From: Bacteroidota bacterium
GTDB taxonomy: Bacteria; Bacteroidota; Bacteroidia; Flavobacteriales; Flavobacteriaceae
NCBI GenBank assembly: GCA_004356305.1
Contig: SMXJ01000065.1
Location: forward strand, 1-10,806
Direction: 5' to 3'
Length of the DNA stretch: 10,806 bases
In this document: one piece after another, positions 1 through 5,500 of the stretch
Numbering within the stretch: the first letter of the stretch is position 1
Layout of the letters: each line of letters opens with the position of its first letter
The notes under the pieces: generated by a model
The model's input: the letters and a program-made list of their open reading frames with translations, nothing else
Told to the model about the DNA's origin: nothing
Databases searched by the model: none
Translations under genes and position numbers: made by a program

Positions 1-1171
1 CGGGAAAGTCTTTTATCATTTTGGCTATCCATTTAAAACCGGTAAGGCCTTCCTTGAATTCCACACCGAAGCTTTCCACGATCTTGCGCAACATAGGTGT
101 AGAAACTATGGTGGAACCCATAAACTGATTACCGTTTAGTTTCCCTGCTTCTTTGTTTTGTTCTAAAATGAAGTGAGATTTAATGATCATAGCCTGATTC
201 CCATTCAGTAGTGTCATTTTTCCTTCGGAATTCCTAACCGCGATTCCCAATCGGTCACCATCCGGGTCGGTACCTATGACGATATCCGCCATTTCTTTAT
301 CTGCCATTTCCAGGGCAATTTTAAGAGCTTCGGGCTCTTCGGGGTTGGGAGAATTGACCGTAGGAAAATTACCATCGGGCTGGGCCTGTTCTTCAACGAT
401 GGTCACATTTTTGTAACCTGCCATTTCCAATACCTTAGGGATCATCGTGATCGATGTGCCATGTAGTGAAGTAAAAACGATCTTTAATTGGTCCTTTGCT
501 TCTTGTGAGGTTTCAAAACTACCGTTTTCCACCGATTCTTTTGCAAAAGCGGCGTCCACTTCAGTATCGATAATAGAAATGAGATCTTCATCGGCATCGA
601 AGTTTATATCGGAATATTGCAAGGCGTTCACTTCCGCGATTATTTCAGCATCCTGAGGTGGAACGAGTTGCCCTCCATCTTGCCAATACACTTTATAACC
701 GTTGTATTCGGGCGGATTATGAGAAGCTGTGAGAACAATTCCGCAGTGACAATTGAGGTGACGTACCGCGAAAGATAATTCGGGGGTGGGGCGTAATTCA
801 GAAAAAAGAAAAACGTGCACTCCGTTAGCCGAAAATACCTCGGCAACCGTTCTGGCTAGCGTATCACTGTTGTGTCGGCAATCATAGGCAATAGCCACTT
901 TTAACTGTTCATCGGGGAATTGCTTTTTTAAGTATTGGGAGATCCCCTGAGTATTCTTTCCGAGAGTATATCTATTGATGCGGTTGTCGCCAACACCCAT
1001 AATACCCCGCATGCCCCCTGTTCCAAAATCCAGACTTTTATAAAAGCTATCATCGAGTGTATCACTGTCGTAGGCGATCAGTTCTTTAATGGTTTCCCGG
1101 GTTTTAGAATCAAAAAATGGAGTGAGCCAATGGTTGGCTTTCTCCAAAATAATAGGATCTATGTATCTCAT
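1..1171 (-). CDS. Phosphohexomutase (phosphoglucomutase/phosphomannomutase), C-terminus cut by window edge
   Basis: This enzyme should interconvert hexose 1-phosphate and 6-phosphate in the cytoplasm and so supply sugar nucleotides for glycan synthesis. The first 390 residues are visible; relatives are usually about 560-580, so the last third lies outside. The N-terminal FGTGGMRG motif is at residues 49-56. The phosphoserine loop TASHNPPEYNGYK is at 148-160, with Ser150 as the expected phosphate carrier. The metal-binding loop DPDGDR is at 302-307. The sugar-recognition loop (GEES type) would come just after the cut. The ATG at 1171-1169 is the natural start, since it gives the family N-terminus. 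The gene lies 53 bp downstream of the glycosyltransferase on the same strand, so it may be the third gene of that operon, with a possible promoter of its own. Family assignment is very secure; preference for glucose or mannose phosphate cannot be read from what is visible. Confidence 0.95.
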   Translation of the reverse strand, partial: MRYIDPIILEKANHWLTPFFDSKTRETIKELIAYDSDTLDDSFYKSLDFGTGGMRGIMGVGDNRINRYTLGKNTQGISQYLKKQFPDEQLKVAIAYDCRHNSDTLARTVAEVFSANGVHVFLFSELRPTPELSFAVRHLNCHCGIVLTASHNPPEYNGYKVYWQDGGQLVPPQDAEIIAEVNALQYSDINFDADEDLISIIDTEVDAAFAKESVENGSFETSQEAKDQLKIVFTSLHGTSITMIPKVLEMAGYKNVTIVEEQAQPDGNFPTVNSPNPEEPEALKIALEMADKEMADIVIGTDPDGDRLGIAVRNSEGKMTLLNGNQAMIIKSHFILEQNKEAGKLNGNQFMGSTIVSTPMLRKIVESFGVEFKEGLTGFKWIAKMIKDFP

Positions 1172-1203
1172 AGGTTGTGTTGAATCCCGATGGTTATTAG
1201 GAG

Positions 1204-1211
1204 CAAAAATA
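1204..1211 (-). promoter_or_regulatory. Possible internal promoter -7 element for the phosphohexomutase
   Basis: On the minus strand this reads TATTTTTG, an exact match to the Bacteroidetes -7 consensus TAnnTTTG. It lies in the 53-bp gap before the mutase, about 33 bases upstream of its ATG. No good TTG/TTTG -33 element is seen at the right distance, so this could be a chance match in AT-rich DNA. Confidence 0.35.
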
Positions 1212-1224
1212 ACGATATTTAGTG

Positions 1225-2178
1225 TTATTCTTTCTTGTTTAGTACTTCTTTAATACTATAGTTCTGCTGTTTCTTTTTACTTCGGAGGATCAATTCGCCT
1301 AAAAAGCCGGCGATAAAAAATTGACTTCCGAGGATCATCGCAGTCAGGGCAATGTAGAATTGGGGACGTTCGGTGATGAGTCTGCCTGTTGGGTTTATGA
1401 ATAATTTGTCTATACCCAAATAGACAGCGAAACAAAAACCTACGAACAGCATTAAGGCTCCCCATGTTCCAAAAAAATGCATTGGCCGTTTGCCAAATCG
1501 GGACAAAAAGGAGATGGTAATTAAATCGAGAAAACCTCTTACAAATCGTTCCATACCAAATTTAGTTTTACCGTATTTACGGGCCTGGTGTTGTACTATT
1601 TTTTCACCAATGCGCTCAAAACCGGCGCTTTTGGCTAATACAGGGATGTAACGGTGCATTTCACCTGTTACTTCAATAGTTTTGATCACTTCACTTTTGT
1701 AGGCTTTTAGACCACAGTTGAAGTCGTGTAATTTCACTTTGGAAGTTTTACGAGCCGCAAAATTGAACAATTTAGAGGGTAGGTTTTTACCCAATAGCGG
1801 ATCGTATCGTTTCTTTTTCCATCCTGAAACCAGGTCATAACCTTCCCGGGTGATCATATTATAGAGTCCCGGGATCTCTTCGGGGTTATCCTGAAGGTCG
1901 GCATCCATGGTAACGACTACATCCCCTTGTGCCATCGCAAAACCGGCATGTAGCGCTTGTGATTTTCCGAAGTTCTTTAAAAACCGGATTCCCTTAACAT
2001 TGTTGTCTTTCTCTGAAAGTTCTTCGATCACCTTCCATGAGCCATCGGTACTACCATCGTCAATAAATAGAATTTCGTATAAAAAACCATTGGACCGCAT
2101 CACTTCCGCAATCCATTGGTGTAATTCATTTAAGGATTCTTCTTCATTCAGAAGTGGAATGACGATGGATAAATTCAT
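1225..2178 (-). CDS. Family 2 glycosyltransferase, DPM1/GtrB-like, membrane-anchored
   Basis: This 317-residue protein likely transfers a sugar from a nucleotide donor to a lipid carrier (polyprenyl phosphate type) at the cytoplasmic face of the inner membrane. The GT-A domain covers about residues 1-225. It opens with SIVIPLLNEEESL, has DDGSTDGS at 40-47, and carries the metal/donor-binding DADLQD at 92-97 (DxD is D92-D94). The conserved CGLKAYK segment is at 155-161, and a basic ARKYGKTKFG stretch at 199-208 corresponds to the RxxGxSK region of GtrB/DPM1 relatives. Two hydrophobic segments at about 235-258 and 274-298 are the membrane anchor, followed by a Lys-rich tail. The gene starts only 3 bp after the DUF4199 stop codon, so the two are almost certainly co-transcribed. 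The sugar and acceptor are not known from sequence. Confidence 0.93.
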   Translation of the reverse strand: MNLSIVIPLLNEEESLNELHQWIAEVMRSNGFLYEILFIDDGSTDGSWKVIEELSEKDNNVKGIRFLKNFGKSQALHAGFAMAQGDVVVTMDADLQDNPEEIPGLYNMITREGYDLVSGWKKKRYDPLLGKNLPSKLFNFAARKTSKVKLHDFNCGLKAYKSEVIKTIEVTGEMHRYIPVLAKSAGFERIGEKIVQHQARKYGKTKFGMERFVRGFLDLITISFLSRFGKRPMHFFGTWGALMLFVGFCFAVYLGIDKLFINPTGRLITERPQFYIALTAMILGSQFFIAGFLGELILRSKKKQQNYSIKEVLNKKE

Positions 2179-2181
2179 TAA

Positions 2182-2724
2182 TTAGTCTAAACTGTTCGGG
2201 TCTTTCTTTTTCATGATCAATGCCACTAATAATCCAAATACAGAATAGAAAGCTAATTGGAAAATAAATCCTCGTAGTTGTTTTCCAACTGAATAGCTAT
2301 TTTGACCCTCTAAATCGGCGATCGCCTTATCTATATCTGATTCCGGAGCTCCAAAACGCTCCATCATACTTCGGGTAATTTCTACAATTCGTTCCTGTAG
2401 GTATTCTGCTGCTCCCGGGTCGACAAGATTGAAAATAAGAATACCGGTAATCGTTGCTATGAACAGTCCGATAGCAATGGTGATAAAATAAGAGGTAAAT
2501 CCTTCTTTAAAGGAAATGAATCCACCTAAAATTGATTTTGATTTAGCAACCGATACAATTCCGATGGCCATAGCAACTAAAAACAAAATTATCCCAAGCC
2601 ACCATTTGGTAAGCGTTTCTAGGCTTACTGCATAAAGTAATGCTGTAATTCCGGCTATAATTCCGCCTAAGATAAGCCCATAATTAGATGCGCTTTTTTT
2701 GAAAGATATGTTTGTGCTGTCCAT
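2182..2724 (-). CDS. DUF4199 family membrane protein
   Basis: This 180-residue protein matches the Bacteroidetes-specific DUF4199 family by length and layout; its biochemical function is unknown. Four hydrophobic helices are visible at about residues 14-33, 40-60, 78-101 and 150-171. Between helices 3 and 4 is a polar, acidic, probably helical segment (about 103-140) with ERIVEITRSMMERFGAPESD at its core, and the protein ends in a short charged tail. It is the first gene of the minus-strand run with the glycosyltransferase and the phosphohexomutase. This gene order is, from memory, common in flavobacteria and suggests, without proving, a role linked to glycan export or glycosyltransferase function. 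Start at 2724 is supported by a promoter-like site about 35 bp upstream. Confidence 0.85.
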   Translation of the reverse strand: MDSTNISFKKSASNYGLILGGIIAGITALLYAVSLETLTKWWLGIILFLVAMAIGIVSVAKSKSILGGFISFKEGFTSYFITIAIGLFIATITGILIFNLVDPGAAEYLQERIVEITRSMMERFGAPESDIDKAIADLEGQNSYSVGKQLRGFIFQLAFYSVFGLLVALIMKKKDPNSLD

Positions 2725-2758
2725 ATTGTAAAGTTTTTTGGTTTTGCTGGTTAGTGAA

Positions 2759-2766
2759 CAAAAGTA
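2759..2766 (-). promoter_or_regulatory. Probable promoter -7 element of the DUF4199-glycosyltransferase operon
   Basis: On the minus strand it reads TACTTTTG, an exact TAnnTTTG match. It predicts a start of transcription near 2752 and a leader of about 28 bases. The -33 element is not convincing: no TTTG or TTG is seen 17-23 bases upstream. Confidence 0.5.
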
Positions 2767-2809
2767 ATGAATTGTTACGTTATGAGATCTTATTTGTGGA
2801 AAAGGGTAT

Positions 2810-2844
2810 AATAGTGAATAGTGACTAGTGAAAAGTGCGAAGCC
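2810..2844 (-). repeat. Heptamer array A (core CACTnTT on the minus strand)
   Basis: Four consecutive 7-bp units plus a decayed fifth. On the plus strand they read AATAGTG (twice), ACTAGTG and AAAAGTG, then CGAAGCC. On the minus strand the same units are CACTATT, CACTAGT and CACTTTT, so the ACT core recurs every 7 bases. It lies between two divergent genes and is followed, 45 bp later, by array B in the opposite orientation. Confidence 0.75.
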
Positions 2845-2889
2845 GGAAAAAGAGTATAGAGGATAGAATATCGAGATGATCAGTTTTTA

Positions 2890-2967
2890 TAACTTTTGAG
2901 TCTTAAACCCTAAACCCTAAACTCTAAACCTTCAACTTAAAACCAACAACTATAAAAACCTAAACCA
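2890..2967 (+). repeat. Heptamer array B, including telomere-like TAAACCC units
   Basis: About ten degenerate 7-bp units. The cleanest run is 2904-2931: TAAACCC twice, then TAAACTC and TAAACCT. The phase continues through TCAACTT, AAAACCA and ACAACTA to 2952, then slips by one base before a last TAAACC. The left edge carries AACTTTT (2891-2897), which is inverted relative to the AAAAGT at the inner end of array A. The resemblance to plant telomere repeats is coincidental in a circular bacterial chromosome. Confidence 0.8.
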
Positions 2968-3059
2968 TTGTACGTCTTGACGGGTATCAACCTATAATTA
3001 AGCCGTTCACCAGTCAACGAATATAGAATTCAGAATTTTTATAAAAAAAGAGAATAACT

Positions 3060-3090
3060 ATTGTTCGTTTGCAATTATTCATTAAATTTG
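3060..3090 (+). promoter_or_regulatory. Promoter of the bL31 gene
   Basis: The -7 element TAAATTTG (3083-3090) is an exact match to the Bacteroidetes TAnnTTTG consensus. It is preceded at 19 bases by ATTG (3060-3063), which fits the TTG -33 element. Transcription should start near 3096, giving a leader of about 32 bases. This is the best-formed promoter in the window, as expected for a ribosomal protein gene. Confidence 0.75.
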
Positions 3091-3127
3091 CACACTCAAA
3101 ATCGAGGAGTAAAAAAATTAAAAGGCG

Positions 3128-3484
3128 ATGAGAAAAGGTATACATCCTGAGAATTATAGATTGGTGGCATTCAAAGATATGTCTAATGAAGACGTATTTC
3201 TTACAAAGTCTACTGCAAATACAAAGGAGACAATCGAAGTGGATGGTGTTGAGTATCCTTTGGTAAAATTGGAAATTTCCAGAACTTCTCATCCATTCTA
3301 TACCGGTAAATCTAATCTTGTCGATACGGCAGGACGAATTGACAAATTCAAAACCAAATACGCGAAATTTAAGAAAGTAGCTAAGCCTGAGGTTAAGATT
3401 GAAACCAAGGCAGAAGTTAAAGCTGAAGTTAAGACTGAAACTAAGGCAGAAGTTAAAGCTGAAGCCAAGACTGAAGAGGAATAG
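3128..3484 (+). CDS. rpmE2: Ribosomal protein bL31, type B (zinc-free), with repetitive C-terminal extension
   Basis: This is the large-subunit ribosomal protein bL31, which bridges the two subunits near the central protuberance. Residues 1-83 are the conserved domain: MRKGIHPENYRLVAFKDMS at the start, then the SRTSHPFYTGK segment (about 51-61) and the DTAGRIDKFKTKYAKFKK end. There is no cysteine in the protein, so it is the type B form without a zinc site. Family members are usually about 80-90 residues; this one has 118. The extra 34 or so residues are a low-complexity tail of Lys, Glu, Ala, Val and Thr, built from two copies of a 12-residue unit and ending in EEE. The gene has its own promoter and a strong terminator, so it is probably monocistronic. 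Start at 3128 is fixed by the conserved N-terminus. Confidence 0.96.
   Translation: MRKGIHPENYRLVAFKDMSNEDVFLTKSTANTKETIEVDGVEYPLVKLEISRTSHPFYTGKSNLVDTAGRIDKFKTKYAKFKKVAKPEVKIETKAEVKAEVKTETKAEVKAEAKTEEE
3401..3472 (+). repeat. Two tandem 36-bp repeats inside the bL31 gene
   Basis: Units 3401-3436 and 3437-3472 are each 36 bases and differ at only a few positions. They encode ETKAEVKAEVKT and ETKAEVKAEAKT. Within each unit the AEVK motif is itself repeated. The arrangement points to recent growth of the tail by in-frame duplication, in multiples that keep the reading frame. Confidence 0.9.
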
Positions 3485-3505
3485 ACATTATTACCCATAT
3501 ATAAT

Positions 3506-3538
3506 AAGCCTTCGAGAGATCGGGGGCTTTTTTATTTT
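3506..3538 (+). terminator. Rho-independent terminator after the bL31 gene
   Basis: A 10-bp stem (3506-3515 with 3520-3529, including two G-T pairs) closes a GAGA tetraloop at 3516-3519. It is followed directly by a T-rich run (3530-3538). It starts 21 bases after the bL31 stop codon and separates it from the GlmU-like gene. Confidence 0.85.
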
Positions 3539-3562
3539 ACACAACTATCAAGTAAGCCAATC

Positions 3563-3597
3563 AACTTTATTATATTTACTGAATACTCGATACTCAA
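3563..3597 (+). repeat. Heptamer array E (core TACTnnA) just before the GlmU-like gene
   Basis: Three consecutive units, TACTGAA, TACTCGA and TACTCAA, occupy 3577-3597. An AACTTTA at 3563 is in the same 7-bp phase, two units upstream. The array ends 9 bases before the ATG at 3607, so it would lie in the leader or promoter of that gene. It is short, and alone would be weak evidence; the shared ACT core with the other arrays supports it. Confidence 0.55.
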
Positions 3598-3606
3598 AAT
3601 TAGAAA

Positions 3607-4782
3607 ATGAACTACATCCTTTTCGACGGCAATGTTCGTAATCAATTACTACCATTTACTTATACCCGCCCTGTGGCGGACATTCGTATTGGGATCTTGA
3701 CCCTACGCGAAAAGTGGGAGAAGTATTTGGGCTCAACTACCACAACGGTAACTGAAGATTATCTGGGAATTAAGTGGCCAATGGTCGAATTGGAAACGAA
3801 TATATTGATAAATGCTTCCTTTTTGCCTTCTGAAAATTTAGTTCAACTCGTAAAAGGGCTAACTGAAAATAAGGCCATATTCTATAAAGATGAACCTATT
3901 GCCTTCTTTTCATCTGAAGGACAGGAAATAGATTTTGATCAGTTTGAGATAATTCAGTATGATCACGACGACCTACTCCGAATTGAACATACCTGGGATA
4001 TATTTTCCAAAAATCATGAAGCTATCAAACGTGATTTCGATTTATTGACCCAAGGGCGTAAATCACAACCAATACCTGAAAAGACGGTAACTTTTAACGA
4101 GAAAGATATTTTTATAGAGACCGGAGCCACATTACCTTTGTGTTCTCTAAACGCTACAGACGGCCCTATCTATATAGGTAAAGATGCCAGGATATTAGAA
4201 GGGTCTATGATCCGTGGGCCTTTTGCGCTTTGCGAAGGCGCCCTTGTGAAGATGAGTGCCAAAATTTATGGCGGGACAACTGTCGGCCCTTTTTGTAAAA
4301 TAGGAGGAGAAGTAAACAACTCGGTTCTGTTCGCTAATTCGAACAAAGGCCATGATGGCTTTATGGGTAATTCTGTGATCGGTGAATGGTGTAATGTGGG
4401 AGCCGACACCAATACTTCCAATTTAAAGAACGACTACTCCGAAGTACGTCTTTGGGATTATGAAACCGGTGAATTTGCGAATACGGGCTTGCAATTTTGC
4501 GGCCTTATGATGGGCGATCACAGTAAATGTGGTATCAATACCATGTTCAATACCGGGACGGTTGTTGGCGTAAGTGCTAATATATTTGGCAGTGGCTTTC
4601 CTCGCAATTTTATTCCAAGTTTTAGCTGGGGGGGTAGTGCAGGGATGACAACCTATAAAACCAGCAAGGCTTTTGAAGTGGCCAAAGTGGTAATGGCCAG
4701 GCGCGACATAGAATTCGGTGCTGAGGACGAAAAGATACTTGAACACATTTTTGAAGAAACCACAAAATTGCGCAGACGTTGA
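3607..4782 (+). CDS. GlmU-like protein (Bacteroidetes alternative UDP-GlcNAc biosynthesis enzyme candidate)
   Basis: This 391-residue protein belongs to the Bacteroidetes family annotated as GlmU family (NTP_transf_4 N-terminal domain plus left-handed beta-helix). The proposed role is acetylation of glucosamine 1-phosphate and its uridylylation to UDP-GlcNAc in the cytoplasm, for peptidoglycan and lipid A. The N-terminal signature LFDGNVRNQLLPFTYTRPVA is at residues 5-24. The canonical pyrophosphorylase loop GxGTRM of true GlmU is absent. Residues of about 185-345 are hexapeptide-repeat beta-helix, with turns such as GPIYIGKDARILEGSMI, VGPFCKIGG, SVIGEWCNVGADT and GTVVGVSANIFG. The C-terminus (about 350-391) is a helical charged tail. 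A strong terminator separates it from the bL31 gene; no strong promoter was found, only a near match TATATTTA at 3571. Family is secure; the enzymatic activity is inferred. Confidence 0.88.
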   Translation: MNYILFDGNVRNQLLPFTYTRPVADIRIGILTLREKWEKYLGSTTTTVTEDYLGIKWPMVELETNILINASFLPSENLVQLVKGLTENKAIFYKDEPIAFFSSEGQEIDFDQFEIIQYDHDDLLRIEHTWDIFSKNHEAIKRDFDLLTQGRKSQPIPEKTVTFNEKDIFIETGATLPLCSLNATDGPIYIGKDARILEGSMIRGPFALCEGALVKMSAKIYGGTTVGPFCKIGGEVNNSVLFANSNKGHDGFMGNSVIGEWCNVGADTNTSNLKNDYSEVRLWDYETGEFANTGLQFCGLMMGDHSKCGINTMFNTGTVVGVSANIFGSGFPRNFIPSFSWGGSAGMTTYKTSKAFEVAKVVMARRDIEFGAEDEKILEHIFEETTKLRRR

Positions 4783-5289
4783 TCAATATAATTTGACCTT
4801 GGTTTCAGTTGCACCTAGACTTCTAAGATATTCCAACACTTCAGTAGCATCTTCGCCACCTTGTTCGGCGTGATGCAATAATGTGAATCCATGGGGGCCT
4901 TTCGCATGCAATGTGAGAGGAAAAGCCTCCAACATAGGTCTCACAATTTCTATTTTGCCAAATAATGCCGCTGTAAAAATATTGGCCTGTGCGCCTTGAT
5001 CGAGTAAATACCGGGCCAATTCCTTATATCCCACATGTGATGCAGCTCCTAAGGCGGTCTCAAAATCTCCAAAATTCCAGTCATGGGCTGCGTTCAATAA
5101 GGTTGGGTGCTCCGAGAGAAGTTCTTTAACAATTTCCATATCACTGTGAGCTTTTCCAACGAAGATATGTACCAGCTCCTTATCTAATTGTGGATCATTT
5201 TTGAGAGGTGTTGGAAAGGCGAATAGTGGAGTAGTGCTTAGCAATAACGTTGACCCTCCGACGGCTTTAATAAATTGAGACCGTTTCAT
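4783..5289 (-). CDS. Exported ankyrin-repeat protein
   Basis: This 168-residue protein starts with an export signal: KRSQFIKAVGG, then a hydrophobic stretch (about residues 9-25, GGSTLLLSTTPLFAFP). The start resembles a twin-arginine signal but with Ser in place of the second Arg (KRSQFIK), so either Tat or Sec export is possible. The rest folds as about four ankyrin repeats, at roughly 40-72, 76-103, 104-131 and 133-163; examples are ETALGAASHVGYKELARYLL and GFTLLHHAEQGG. Ankyrin repeats bind other proteins; the partner is unknown. The stop codon abuts the stop codon of the GlmU-like gene with no base between, so transcripts must run into the neighbour. The 211 bp upstream (5290-5500) show no clear promoter match. 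Confidence 0.85.
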   Translation of the reverse strand: MKRSQFIKAVGGSTLLLSTTPLFAFPTPLKNDPQLDKELVHIFVGKAHSDMEIVKELLSEHPTLLNAAHDWNFGDFETALGAASHVGYKELARYLLDQGAQANIFTAALFGKIEIVRPMLEAFPLTLHAKGPHGFTLLHHAEQGGEDATEVLEYLRSLGATETKVKLY

Positions 5290-5500
5290 GATTCGATGAA
5301 TTTTGATTTCTAAAGTTCTGAATTAAAATAGATTATAAGATGTTAATTGTGAATTAATTAACCTGCAATTTACCTCGATCAATAGGCATAATCTGATATA
5401 GGCCAAGGAAACTGAAATCTGTATAATTCCAATGATTCATTTCCTGGACAGACATAAAGCGAAGATTTATAATTATAGGTCGAAGGATCCTTAAAAAATG

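Larger units (their letters stand above)
2725..3127. other. 403-bp divergent intergenic region between the DUF4199 and bL31 genes
   Basis: No coding potential worth calling is seen here. The region holds, from left to right, a promoter-like site facing left (2759-2766), heptamer array A (2810-2844), an A/G-rich spacer that also has weak 7-bp periodicity (GAGTATA, GAGGATA, GAATATC at 2852-2872), heptamer array B (2890-2967), about 90 bp of unremarkable AT-rich DNA, and the bL31 promoter (3060-3090). Confidence 0.7.

Noticed and set aside
2810..2967. CRISPR-like array
   Set aside because: The units are 7 bp with no spacers of constant length and no cas genes are near; they are plain tandem heptamers.
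3014..3292. Open frame of 92 codons on the minus strand across the bL31 promoter
   Set aside because: It overlaps the bL31 gene and its promoter, is rich in Cys and Phe with no domain, and is best explained by chance.
5483..5492. AAGGATCCTT palindrome with an A-run after the lipoprotein gene
   Set aside because: The perfect palindrome leaves no loop for a stable hairpin, and the A/T run is on the wrong side for a minus-strand terminator.
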